Origin: Halorussus aquaticus
GTDB taxonomy: Archaea; Halobacteriota; Halobacteria; Halobacteriales; Haladaptataceae
Assembly: GCF_024218795.1 (NCBI RefSeq)
Contig: NZ_CP100400.1
Location: 1,860,001-1,924,000, forward strand
Reading direction: 5' to 3'
Length of the DNA: 64,000 nt
The notes beneath the pieces are model-generated. The model had not been told where the DNA came from. It ran no database searches and worked only from the letters and a program-made list of their open reading frames with translations. Shown here piece after piece: positions 24,548-32,573 of the stretch; the first letter of the stretch is position 1; each line of letters opens with the position of its first letter. Made by a program: the position numbers and the translations under genes.

Positions 24548-25753
24548 TTATTTTCTCCGGGCGAACGTCAGACCGGCGAGCAGTGCGACCAGTGCCGCGC
24601 CGACGCCGAACCCGGGGACGGTACCGTCCGCCGTCCCGCCTCGCGCGGTCGCCGTCGACTGCGCGTCCGTCGTGGAGTCGGTCGGTTCCGTTTCGGTTCC
24701 CGCGGTCGTCGGCCGACTCGCTTCGGTCGTCGTCTCGGTCTCCGTCCGCTCGGTAGTCGTCTCGGCGGGCGCGTCACCCTCCGTCGAACGTACCGCTTCG
24801 CCGACGGCGAACTTCGTCTCCACGGACCACGTGCGATTCGCGTCCGTCGAGTTTGCTCTCCGGAGCGAGAAGTTAGCGAGGTACTCGTCGCCCCGCCGGA
24901 GTTCACCGTTCGGGCCGCCGGTGACGTTCACCGCCGAGAGGTCGACCGCGAGGTAGTAGTTCTGGCTGACCCCGTCGGCGACGACGCGGGTCGAGTTCGG
25001 TCCGAGATGGAGTTCCTTGGGCGGGTGTGACGGTCCCGGGTTCGTCTGGACGACGCTCAGGTTCGCCCGCCGTCCGTCGAGAACGTCGAAGAACCGGGCC
25101 GTCGCGTTCGGTCCGGACCCGACCGCACCCCCGAGACCCGACGTTCGGAGGTCGAACACCAGCGTCCCGTTTCGGAGCGCGACCGAACTCCGCTCGACGG
25201 TCCGCGCCGGGGGTGCCGACGTGGAGAGCGTCTGCGCGCTCACCTCGACCGACGAGGGACCGACCCACGTCTTCAGGGACTCCGCTTCGGGTTTGGAGAG
25301 GTCGAGGTTCGACTCGCTCGTGCGGTCGTAGCCCGTCTCGTTCTCGACCACGCCGTAGAGGTCGTAGTGGTGCGCGTCGAGCGGGCCGTCCGACGCCATA
25401 CGGACGGTGACGTTCACCTCGTCCGGGCCGCGGGCGCGCCACGTCACGTCGTAGGTGTCCAGCAGGAGAGTCGCGCGGCCGTCACCGTTCGCGTCGCTGA
25501 CGGACGCGTTCGCTAGGTACGTTCGCGTCTTGGTCGTGCTGGGCCAAACGCGGTACCCCCGAACGACGACCGTCGCCGAGTCCGTGCTCCGGAGTTCGAC
25601 CGGAATCGAGACGATTTCGCCCGCGTCGGCCTCGTACCCCGGATTCGAGAACTTGACCCGAGGATGGGAGGCCGCCGCCGGAATCGTCGCCGTCACTATC
25701 AGGAGACACGCCAACAGTCCCAGCGCCGTCGATGGAGTGGGAAGAGATGACAC
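24548..25753 (-). CDS. Exported surface protein with PGF-CTERM sorting signal (BGTF/DUF7827-like)
   Basis: The protein is 401 aa from a GTG at 25753; a TTG 27 bp upstream is possible but lies too close to the TATA box. The N-terminal signal sequence is LGLLACLLIVTATIPAAA. The mature start VKFSNPGYEADAGEIVSIPVELRSTDSATV resembles the first domain of haloarchaeal S-layer and BGTF surface proteins. Several N-x-S/T sites suit N-glycosylation. A Thr/Glu/Ser-rich spacer of about 70 residues leads to VPGFGVGAALVALLAGLTFARRK-type ending: PGF motif, membrane helix and basic tail, the target of archaeosortase A. It is therefore probably lipid-anchored at the cell surface. Confidence 0.85.
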   Translation of the reverse strand: MSSLPTPSTALGLLACLLIVTATIPAAASHPRVKFSNPGYEADAGEIVSIPVELRSTDSATVVVRGYRVWPSTTKTRTYLANASVSDANGDGRATLLLDTYDVTWRARGPDEVNVTVRMASDGPLDAHHYDLYGVVENETGYDRTSESNLDLSKPEAESLKTWVGPSSVEVSAQTLSTSAPPARTVERSSVALRNGTLVFDLRTSGLGGAVGSGPNATARFFDVLDGRRANLSVVQTNPGPSHPPKELHLGPNSTRVVADGVSQNYYLAVDLSAVNVTGGPNGELRRGDEYLANFSLRRANSTDANRTWSVETKFAVGEAVRSTEGDAPAETTTERTETETTTEASRPTTAGTETEPTDSTTDAQSTATARGGTADGTVPGFGVGAALVALLAGLTFARRK

Positions 25754-25783
25754 AACGTTGTTGCGATTCTGACGTGACAAGTG

Positions 25784-25792
25784 TATTTCGAT
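25784..25792 (-). promoter_or_regulatory. TATA-like box of the PGF-CTERM gene
   Basis: On the minus strand CGAAATACA lies about 35 bp before the GTG at 25753. It overlaps the position a TTG start (25780) would need, which supports the GTG as start. Confidence 0.4.
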
Positions 25793-25801
25793 TCGACCCG
25801 T

Positions 25802-26203
25802 CTACTCGTGCGGGAGCGACAGTACGACGGCCTCACCGGAAAGCACCCGTTCGCCGTCGCCCTCGACCTCCGCGACCGTCTCGACACGAAGCCTATCGTC
25901 GCCCAACTCCTCCGCGACGGTCACCGTCGCCCGCACGGTCTGTCCCGGCCGGACCGGATTCTCGAACTCCAAATCCTGCGAGAGGTAGACGATGTCGCCC
26001 GGCAGGTCCGCGAGCGCCGCGCTGACGACGCCCGCCGAGAGCATCCCGTGGGCGACTCGGCCGCCGAAGAACGTCTCGGCGGCGTACGCCTCGTCGCGGT
26101 GGATGGGGTTGTCGTCGCCCGTCAGGTCGGCGTAGGCGTCGATAGTCTCTTCGGTGACCGTCAGGGTGGCTTCGGCGGTGTCGTTCGGCGTTGCGACTGG
26201 CAT
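25802..26203 (-). CDS. MaoC-like hot-dog dehydratase
   Basis: The 133 aa single hot-dog domain resembles (R)-specific enoyl-CoA hydratases. ETIDAYADLTGDDNPIHRDEAYA carries the catalytic Asp and His (DxNPIHxD). FGGRVAHGMLSAGVVSAAL is the conserved second motif, followed by YLSQDLEFENPVRPGQTV. Such enzymes hydrate enoyl-CoA in beta-oxidation or polyhydroxyalkanoate supply. It is divergent from the hydrolase and acyl-CoA ligase pair, which supports an acyl-CoA role. The start at MPVATPNDTAEA is preferred over a frame extending 90 bp upstream. Confidence 0.85.
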   Translation of the reverse strand: MPVATPNDTAEATLTVTEETIDAYADLTGDDNPIHRDEAYAAETFFGGRVAHGMLSAGVVSAALADLPGDIVYLSQDLEFENPVRPGQTVRATVTVAEELGDDRLRVETVAEVEGDGERVLSGEAVVLSLPHE

Positions 26204-26291
26204 GGACGATGGTCGCGTCGCCCGGCGAATCAATCCGAGGGTTAACATGTGAAACAGGGATTTGAAGGCGGGTTCGTCCGTGGATTCAGCC

Positions 26292-27134
26292 ATGCCTTAC
26301 GCGGACAACGACGGGGTCTCGCTCTACTACGAGACCACCGACCCGGCCGACGGTCCCGGCTCGGACGGGAGTCGGGAGGAGCGCGACGCAGAGACCGTCG
26401 CGCTCGTGGAGGGACTGGGCTACGGCCGGTGGATGTGGCGCTGGCAGCGCGACCGACTCGCCGACGAGGGCTACCGGGTCGTGGTCTGGGACAACCGCGG
26501 CACCGGTGACTCCGACGAACCCGATGGGCCGTACAGCATCGAGGAGATGGCGAGCGACCTCGACGCGGTTCTCGACGCGGTCGGCGCGGAGCGCGCCCAC
26601 GTCGTCGGCGCGAGCATGGGCGGGATGATAGCCCAGCAGTACGCGCTCGACTGCGACCGGGCCGCGTCGCTCGGCCTGCTCTGCACCAGCCACGGCGGCG
26701 ACGAGGCGGTCGAGATTCCCGAGGAGACGCAGGCCCGGATGTTCTCGGTCCCCGAGGACGCCGACGAACGCGAGGCCATCCGCCACAAGATGAAACCCGC
26801 CATGACCGACGCGTTCTGGGCGGAGAACGACGGCCTTATCGAGGACATCGTGGACTGGCGGCTGGCGGGCGACGCGAGCGACGCCGCCCGCGACGCGCAG
26901 GCCGCCGGAGTCGTGGCGTTCGATTCGAGCGACCGACTCGGCGACGTCGAGGTGCCCGCGCTCGTGGCCCACGGCACCGCCGACCGCGTGCTTCCGGTCG
27001 AAAACGCCGACCTGCTGTACGAGCGACTTCCGAACGCCCGACTCGCCCTGTTCGAGGGCGGGTCGCATCTCTTTTTCATCGAACAGGCCGAGGCCGTCAA
27101 CGACCGCCTCACGGAGTTCCTCGCCGATGTTTAG
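26292..27134 (+). CDS. Alpha/beta hydrolase
   Basis: The 280 aa protein has the alpha/beta hydrolase fold. VVWDNRGTGDSD is the oxyanion region, VVGASMGGMIAQQYA holds the nucleophile Ser in GASMG, LVAHGTADRVLP carries the acid Asp, and EGGSHLFFIEQ the His. An acidic loop of about 20 residues (PADGPGSDGSREERDAE) precedes VALVEGLGYG and looks like a lineage insert. The start is MPYADNDGVSLYYE; the longer frame begins in the promoter region. The stop overlaps the start of the acyl-CoA synthetase gene by 8 bp, so the two are coupled and may act on the same ester or thioester. Confidence 0.85.
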   Translation: MPYADNDGVSLYYETTDPADGPGSDGSREERDAETVALVEGLGYGRWMWRWQRDRLADEGYRVVVWDNRGTGDSDEPDGPYSIEEMASDLDAVLDAVGAERAHVVGASMGGMIAQQYALDCDRAASLGLLCTSHGGDEAVEIPEETQARMFSVPEDADEREAIRHKMKPAMTDAFWAENDGLIEDIVDWRLAGDASDAARDAQAAGVVAFDSSDRLGDVEVPALVAHGTADRVLPVENADLLYERLPNARLALFEGGSHLFFIEQAEAVNDRLTEFLADV

Positions 27135-28812
27135 CCACGACGAGACGCCCTACGACTGGGTCGGCGCGTGGAGCGAGAAGCGAGCGAGTCTCTCGTCGGA
27201 CTCGGTCGGACTGGTGGACGCGACGACCGGCGAGCGGTTCACCTACGCCGAGTTGGACCGCCGAGCGAATCGCGTCGCGCGACTCCTCCGGGAGGAGGGC
27301 GTCGCGGAAGGCGAGCGCGTTGCAGTCCTCTCGCGCAACAGGCCCGAACTGGTGGACCTCTTCTTCGCCACCGCGAAGACCGGCGGTGTCCTCGCGCCGC
27401 TCTCCCACCGCCTTGCGGCGGACGAACTGGTCGAGATGCTCGACGACGTGGACCCGGCGCTGCTCGTGGTCGAAGCCCCCTTCGCGGCCCTCGCCGCGGA
27501 GGTACTGGCCCACGACGCCCGGGAGTTCGACTGCTCGGTGGTCGCGCTCCCGGCCGAGGACGCCGACGCGACCACCGAGGATGCCATCCCCGACCGAGAG
27601 GCGTGGGACGACGCGCTCCCCGCGGACGACTCGCCGGTCGAGACCGCCGACCTGTCGATGAACGACCCGCACCTCTTCCTCCACACCGGCGGTTCGACCG
27701 GCGTCCCGAAGGAGACGGTCCTGACACATGGCTCGGTCCTCTGGAACTCGTTCAACACCATCACTGCGTGGGGACTCCGCCCGGAGGACGTGACGCCCAT
27801 GGTGTTCCCGATGTTCCACACCGGCGGGTGGAACGTCATCACCGTGCCGCTGTTCCACCTCGGCGGCACCGTCGTCCTCGCCCGCGAGTTCGAACCCGGC
27901 GAGGTCCTCCGTCTCGCGGAGTCCGAGGGCGCGACTGTCCTCGTGGCGGTCCCGGCGGTCCTCCGGATGATGGCGACCCACGACGACTGGGAGACGACCG
28001 ACCTCTCGACGCTCCGGTTCGTCAAGTCGGGCGGCGGCCCCTGCCGCGAGTCGGTGATGGAGGCGTGGTGGGACCGGGGCGTTGACCTCTCGCAGGGGTA
28101 CGGCCTGACCGAGTGCGGCCCGAACAACTTCACGATGCCCGAGGGGTGGCCCCGCGAGAAGGCCGACAGCGTGGGCGTGCCCGCGATGCACGTGGACGCC
28201 CGCGTGGTAAGCGACGACGGCGACCGACTCCCCGCGGGCGAAATCGGCGAACTCGAACTGGCGAGTCCCCACGCCGCCGCCGGGTACTGGCGCAACCCCG
28301 AAGAGACGAGAGAGACGTTCGGGGACGTCTCCGCGAGTAGCGAGGGACGAAGTCCCTCGGACCGTTCGAGCGGGCAAAGCCCGCGAGAAGACGAAGCGAG
28401 CGGAGGCTCGGAAGACGAGCAGAGCGAGTCTTCCGGCGGGTGGGTCTCGACCGGCGACTTGGCCCGGCGCGACGACGAGGGCTACGTCTACATCGAGGGC
28501 CGGAAGAAGAACATGTACGTCTCGGGCGGCGAGAACGTCTACCCCGCCGCGGTCGAGGACCGCATCGCCGACCACCCCAACGTCGAGGAGGTCGTCGTCG
28601 TTCCGGTCCCGGACGACCAGTGGGGACAGGTCGGGAAGGCGGTGGTCCAAGGCGACGAGTCGCTGACGCTGGAAGAGTTGACCGAGTTCCTCGACGGGAG
28701 ACTCGCCCGGTTCAAACGGCCACGGCATCTGGCGTTCGTCGACGAGATGCCCACGTCCGGCCCGCAGAAGATCGACCGACAGGCCGTCGAAGAGCGGTTC
28801 GGAGAAGCGTAG
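27127..28812 (+). CDS. AMP-dependent acyl-CoA synthetase
   Basis: The 561 aa adenylate-forming enzyme activates a carboxylic acid to acyl-AMP and then acyl-CoA. The P-loop reads LHTGGSTGVPKE. The substrate region includes FPMFHTGGWNV, QGYGLTECGPNNF, GWVSTGDLARRDDEGYVYIEGRKKNMYVSGGENVYP and the C-terminal catalytic lysine region TSGPQKIDRQAVEERF. A Ser/Glu-rich insert of about 38 residues (about 402-439) separates TFGDV from GWVSTGDL. Its DNA forms three perfect hairpins (28341-28359, 28370-28384, 28409-28435). It is translationally coupled to the alpha/beta hydrolase upstream. Confidence 0.92.
   Translation: MFSHDETPYDWVGAWSEKRASLSSDSVGLVDATTGERFTYAELDRRANRVARLLREEGVAEGERVAVLSRNRPELVDLFFATAKTGGVLAPLSHRLAADELVEMLDDVDPALLVVEAPFAALAAEVLAHDAREFDCSVVALPAEDADATTEDAIPDREAWDDALPADDSPVETADLSMNDPHLFLHTGGSTGVPKETVLTHGSVLWNSFNTITAWGLRPEDVTPMVFPMFHTGGWNVITVPLFHLGGTVVLAREFEPGEVLRLAESEGATVLVAVPAVLRMMATHDDWETTDLSTLRFVKSGGGPCRESVMEAWWDRGVDLSQGYGLTECGPNNFTMPEGWPREKADSVGVPAMHVDARVVSDDGDRLPAGEIGELELASPHAAAGYWRNPEETRETFGDVSASSEGRSPSDRSSGQSPREDEASGGSEDEQSESSGGWVSTGDLARRDDEGYVYIEGRKKNMYVSGGENVYPAAVEDRIADHPNVEEVVVVPVPDDQWGQVGKAVVQGDESLTLEELTEFLDGRLARFKRPRHLAFVDEMPTSGPQKIDRQAVEERFGEA
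28341..28435 (+). repeat. Cluster of three hairpin modules inside the acyl-CoA synthetase gene
   Basis: Three perfect inverted repeats follow each other: an 8-bp stem with GAA loop (28341-28359), a 6-bp stem with AAA loop (28370-28384) and an 8-bp stem with an 11-base loop (28409-28435). Together they encode the low-complexity insert of the protein and keep the reading frame. Confidence 0.6.
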
Positions 28813-28824
28813 CCGACGCAGTTT

Positions 28825-30054
28825 CTACAGCAGTCGTTCCTTGGCGAACCGGGCCAAGGTCGGGATGTCCTCGGTGTGGAGCAACTTCAGGACGCCGCGG
28901 GTACTCCCGGCGTTGGCCTTCCGGAGCGCGTCGGCGTCCACCCGGTTCAGGTCCCGGATGAGGGTGTCGTAGCGCTCGTTCGAGACGAGATAGAGGAGTT
29001 GGGTCATCAGCAGGCGGGTCCGCATCTTCGGGGCGACTCGCTCGTGCCAGAGGTCGTCGTAGACCGACAGCTTCTCGGCGGAGGTGTCGCGGTCGCTCGC
29101 CATGAAACAGCGGTCGGCGGTGACCGCCGCCGCGCGGCCGGACTTCATGCAGGTGTGGATGCCCTCGCCCCAGAGCGGGTCGATGGTCGGCACCGTGTCG
29201 CCGATGGCCATGAAGTTGTCCGTGCTGAAGCTACTGGGCATCTGGATGTGGGCCGACCCGCGGTGCTGTTTGCCCTCGATGCGCTCGGCGTCCTCGAACC
29301 GCGGGTCGGTGTCGAGCCAGTACTGGAGGTAGTCGTCGATGCCCATCCCGTCTTTCGCGTAGTCGCGGTGGGCCTCGTTCTGGATGTAGCAGAGACCGAC
29401 CTTCGCGGTGTCCTCGCCCGTGTGGAATATCCACGAGTAGCCGCCGGGCGCGAGGTCGTGGTCGAGACGCAGCATCATCGCGTCGGTGAGGTCGGCGTAC
29501 CCCTCGGCGTCCACGTCGATGCCTTCGAGTTCGTACTCGACGCCGATGGCCTGATTCTTGCGTTCGAGGTCAGTAACGCCCAACTTCTTAGCCAGCGGTG
29601 CGGCCGGTCCGGTCGCGTCCACGACGACGTCGGCGTACACCTCGTTCTGGCCGTCGTACTGCACGCCGACTATCTCGCCGTCGTCCATCACGGGGTTCGA
29701 GACGCGGGCGTCGAACCAGTATTCAGCACCGCTCTCGCGCCCGTCCTCGACGAGGAAGTTCTTGAAGTCCGCGAACTCCAAGACGGCACCGGGTTGGTGC
29801 CGGACGAAGTGCTCGTTCGGCGACTCCAACACCACGTCGTCGGTGTAGTTCATCACCACGTCGTCGGGAATCCCGAACGCGCCCATCATCGACGGGAACG
29901 TCCCGGCGGTGGACTTGTTGCTCTGGGCCGGGAACTCGTCCTCCGACTCGGTTTCGAGGACGACCACGTCGTACCCGCGCTCGGCCAAGTCTCGGGCGCA
30001 CTGCGCGCCCGCCGGACCGGCACCTGCGATCGCTACGTCGAAGTGTTCAGTCAT
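28825..30054 (-). CDS. Geranylgeranyl reductase family protein (digeranylgeranylglycerophospholipid reductase type)
   Basis: The 409 aa FAD-dependent reductase saturates the isoprenoid chains of archaeal ether lipids. The N-terminal FAD site reads VAIAGAGPAGAQCARDLAERGYDVVVLE. Family motifs include the PxxxxWxxx-type catalytic segment GYSWIFHTGEDTAKVG, the second FAD motif FMAIGDTVPTIDPLWGEGIHTCMKSGRAAA, and DATGPAAPLAKKLG. The start at MTEHFDVAIAGAG is standard; longer frames reach 30240 in low-quality sequence. An 84-codon frame just upstream overlaps the start by 8 bp. Electrons probably come from ferredoxin. Confidence 0.9.
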   Translation of the reverse strand: MTEHFDVAIAGAGPAGAQCARDLAERGYDVVVLETESEDEFPAQSNKSTAGTFPSMMGAFGIPDDVVMNYTDDVVLESPNEHFVRHQPGAVLEFADFKNFLVEDGRESGAEYWFDARVSNPVMDDGEIVGVQYDGQNEVYADVVVDATGPAAPLAKKLGVTDLERKNQAIGVEYELEGIDVDAEGYADLTDAMMLRLDHDLAPGGYSWIFHTGEDTAKVGLCYIQNEAHRDYAKDGMGIDDYLQYWLDTDPRFEDAERIEGKQHRGSAHIQMPSSFSTDNFMAIGDTVPTIDPLWGEGIHTCMKSGRAAAVTADRCFMASDRDTSAEKLSVYDDLWHERVAPKMRTRLLMTQLLYLVSNERYDTLIRDLNRVDADALRKANAGSTRGVLKLLHTEDIPTLARFAKERLL

Positions 30055-30301
30055 GGCGAGTCGCCTCGTCGGACGTAGAAGACGGCGTCTCGTCTGCGAT
30101 TCGTGGACTGTCGACCGAACTACCGTCGGGACCTCGACCGCAGTCGGGCGTCCAGCGGGGTCGCTCGGTGGTAGAACTTCGGTTCGGGAGAGTCGCTGGA
30201 GCGGGCCGACTCCCCGTCGTCCCCCCAGCGACGATATCACCGGACCGCGTCCGGGTGGTCGGCGAGGGTCCCTCGCCGGTGTCGTATTCGTCCGCAGTCA
30301 T
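30047..30301 (-). CDS. Possible small gene overlapping the geranylgeranyl reductase start
   Basis: The 84 codons begin MTADEYDTGEG and end TGA inside the reductase ATG region (8 bp overlap). The composition is rich in Pro, Thr, Ser and Arg with no known motif. A minus-strand TATA-like stretch (plus-strand TAAAAAAC at about 30328-30335) lies about 30 bp before its ATG, which would make it the first ORF of the transcript. It may equally be non-coding leader. Confidence 0.3.
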   Translation of the reverse strand: MTADEYDTGEGPSPTTRTRSGDIVAGGTTGSRPAPATLPNRSSTTERPRWTPDCGRGPDGSSVDSPRIADETPSSTSDEATRHD

Positions 30302-30451
30302 CTCTACTGCTGGTAGACACCTCTCCCATAAAAAACGGACGCAAACGCTCTCGCACGGAAATTCTGTTGACGTGTGGCGGGCAAAAGATGTGACGTATCA
30401 ATCGGGTATTACTCCGGTTCCGGAGGTCGCTACTTCAGGTCCGTCGGTCGG
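30055..30451. other. Gap between the lipid reductase and an exported protein gene
   Basis: About 400 bp. The half near the reductase contains only the uncertain 84-codon frame. The half at 30302-30451 has lower GC than its surroundings and includes TAAAAAACGG and TATCAATCGGG stretches that look like promoter DNA. I see no RNA gene or mobile element. Confidence 0.35.
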
Positions 30452-31279
30452 TCACTCGGAGTCCCGGACGACCGCAGTGTCCTCGTAGCCCTCGCGGACT
30501 CCGCGAACGGTGTAGGAGAACTCGAACTCACCGGTGCCGTCTCGCGATTCGACGACGACGTGGTCGGTCGTTCGCTCCGTGACTGCGAGTCCCGGAACGT
30601 CGATTTCGTAGGGGGTGAGTTGGACGACGAGGTCCTCCTCGTCCGACGTGACCATGCCGAAGTGTTCGGGGAGGTCTATCTCCGCGCGACCGTCTTCGAG
30701 TTCGGCGACGCCGGTCGTCTCGGTCTGCGCCCGGTCGGCCTCGACCGCCGTGTAGGCGACCTGCTTTTCGCCGTCGGCCGTCTCGACGGTCTGGACGAAG
30801 TTCTTGGTGCCCGAGGCGGTGAAGTCGCCTTCGACGTGCATATCTCCGTCCGAGTAGACGCCGTAGCCGCCCGCTCCGCCGTCGTCGCCGTAGACGCCGT
30901 ATCCGTTCGGTGACCACGAGGTGCCGTAAACGCCCATCGCGTCTCCGGAATCGTTGGTGGCCTCGGCCCAGACGGCCTTTCCGCTGTCGGACGCGGTTCC
31001 GCCGTAGATAGCGGTTCCGGTCGAGTCGGTGTTGCTAGTGAGCCTGCTCTTGAACGCGAATCCTTCCTCGGAACTCAGGTTGATGGCCCCCTGATTGGAG
31101 CCACTGACGTCGATGTCCAAGTTCTCACTCCCGGTCCACGTCTCGCCGAGGTGGCCACTCGCGGCCGCACGTCCGAGGTCGGACGCGGCCAGCGGCAGTC
31201 CGGCGAGTGCGGCGAGTTGGAGTAGCGTTCGCCGACTCGTGATACGCTCCGTCGCGTCGTCTTGAGTTTGCTCTGACAT
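30452..31279 (-). CDS. Exported beta-helix/tail-fibre-like protein (Tat-type signal)
   Basis: The 275 aa protein starts at MSEQTQDDATERITSRRTLLQLAALAGLPLAA, a twin-arginine-like export signal. The middle contains Gly/Tyr repeats such as YGGTASDSG, VYGTSWSPNGYGVYGDDGG and GYGVYSDGDMHVEGDF, a pattern seen in trimeric beta-helix shafts of phage tail fibres and S74-type proteins. After GTKNFVQTV comes a beta-rich C-terminal domain with LTPYEIDVPGLAVTERT. A surface structural or adhesion role is inferred. The promoter (minus-strand AAATTAGTT) is about 27 bp before the start. Confidence 0.65.
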   Translation of the reverse strand: MSEQTQDDATERITSRRTLLQLAALAGLPLAASDLGRAAASGHLGETWTGSENLDIDVSGSNQGAINLSSEEGFAFKSRLTSNTDSTGTAIYGGTASDSGKAVWAEATNDSGDAMGVYGTSWSPNGYGVYGDDGGAGGYGVYSDGDMHVEGDFTASGTKNFVQTVETADGEKQVAYTAVEADRAQTETTGVAELEDGRAEIDLPEHFGMVTSDEEDLVVQLTPYEIDVPGLAVTERTTDHVVVESRDGTGEFEFSYTVRGVREGYEDTAVVRDSE

Positions 31280-31416
31280 GCAAGAGTAAGATGGACCCCC
31301 ACCAACTAATTTCTTTCTAGAACCCAATGAAATAATATGATTCTCCACGGCCGATGTGAAAGGTCCTCGGAGACCTCCGGAGCTTCTCGATAGGGAGAAC
31401 GACCGAAGAGCAATCC

Positions 31417-32454
31417 CTACGGCCGGTCTCGGTGGTTCGACTCGTCGTCTTCGGTCGCTGCCACACCACCTGCTCCGCTCACCGTGCCTTCGGCGGTCGT
31501 CGTCTGTCCGCCGCGCGAAACCGTCGCCACCGTCTCGGTTTGGTCGCCGCGCCGGTGGACCACCTCGACGGTCTCGGGCACCCGGTCGCGGAACGCGAGG
31601 TGAGTCTCGTACTCCACGCTCGCGACGCACTGGGCACACACGCCACCGCCCGGTTCAGTGGTCTCGACCACGACTCGGAGGGTGTCGGCCGACGTGACCG
31701 ACACGTCGGCCAACTGCGCCCCGTAGCAGGGGTTGGGCGCGCGGATGGCCCCAGAAACCGTCACCGACTCGTCGGCGAACGAGACGCTAGCGTCGTCGGC
31801 CGACCCGCAGGACCCGCCGAACGCGGTGAACGTCCGGCCGGTCACCTCGGGCGGACACCCCGCTTCGGTGGTGACAGTCTCTGAGTTCACCTGCCCGTCC
31901 GCCGTCACCGCCACGTCGGTCCGCGACCGATTGCAGTCGAACTGCGCTCGCGGAATCTCGACGGTCTCGCCCGCCGAGGCGGTACTCGTGGCCGTGGCGG
32001 TCTGCGTCGCTGTCGTCCCTCCGTTTTCACCGCCACTCTCGGTTCCACCCCCGCTACCGGGTCGGACCGTCAGCGCGTAGTCGGCGGGGTCGAGCAGTCG
32101 GACCGTCAGGAACCCGTCCGCCGGGAACTCCACGCGCCGGTCCAGCAACGGCGCGTCGGCGTCACCTCGGACCAGTCGGAGTCCGACGGTCCGGGCCTGC
32201 TGGCTGTCGTTCCAGACGCGGACGACGTGGGGCCGGTTGTTCTCCGGATTCCGGACGCCCTCGCGGGACCCGACCGTAATCGTCGCGAACGGCCGGTCGG
32301 CCGACGAGTCGATGCCGGTGAACTCCTGCCCGTCGCTCGTGGTCGTCGTAGTCGTCTCGGTGTCTTGTCCGGCCGAGCGTGCCCGCGCACCGAGCAGGCC
32401 CGCTGCCCCGGTCGCTCCCGCGCCGACGGCCCCCAGTAACTCCCGTCGATTCAT
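31417..32454 (-). CDS. Exported hypothetical protein with twin-Arg leader and Cys-rich C-terminal domain
   Basis: The 345 aa protein has a short twin-arginine leader (MNRRELLGAVGAGATGAAGLLG). The N-terminal beta-sandwich part (about 50-130) reads FATITVGSREGVRN and HVVRVWNDSQQARTVGLRLV. A Gly/Thr/Ser linker follows. The C-terminal domain contains six spaced cysteines (FDCNRSRT, AGCPPEVTG, GGSCGSADD, NPCYGAQL and GVCAQCVASVEYE), consistent with disulfides or metal outside the cell. It is on the same strand as, and upstream of, the tail-fibre-like gene (137 bp apart), so the two could form one surface module. Function unknown. Confidence 0.65.
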   Translation of the reverse strand: MNRRELLGAVGAGATGAAGLLGARARSAGQDTETTTTTTSDGQEFTGIDSSADRPFATITVGSREGVRNPENNRPHVVRVWNDSQQARTVGLRLVRGDADAPLLDRRVEFPADGFLTVRLLDPADYALTVRPGSGGGTESGGENGGTTATQTATATSTASAGETVEIPRAQFDCNRSRTDVAVTADGQVNSETVTTEAGCPPEVTGRTFTAFGGSCGSADDASVSFADESVTVSGAIRAPNPCYGAQLADVSVTSADTLRVVVETTEPGGGVCAQCVASVEYETHLAFRDRVPETVEVVHRRGDQTETVATVSRGGQTTTAEGTVSGAGGVAATEDDESNHRDRP

Positions 32455-32529
32455 GGGCTACGGCACGACGCATCCGCGGATACGCTTTGTGGGGTTCGCG
32501 TCAGGGCTGTCGCTGCGACGGACGAGAAG

Positions 32530-32573
32530 ACGAGAGGAAAGAGAGACGACGACCGGACTCGGTTCGGGTCGTC
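32530..32573 (-). terminator. Probable terminator of korAB
   Basis: On the minus strand, directly at the korB stop, GACGACC pairs with GGTCGTC (12-base loop) and is followed by a pyrimidine-rich run (GTCTCTCTTTCCTCTC). This combination fits an archaeal 3' end. Confidence 0.4.
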
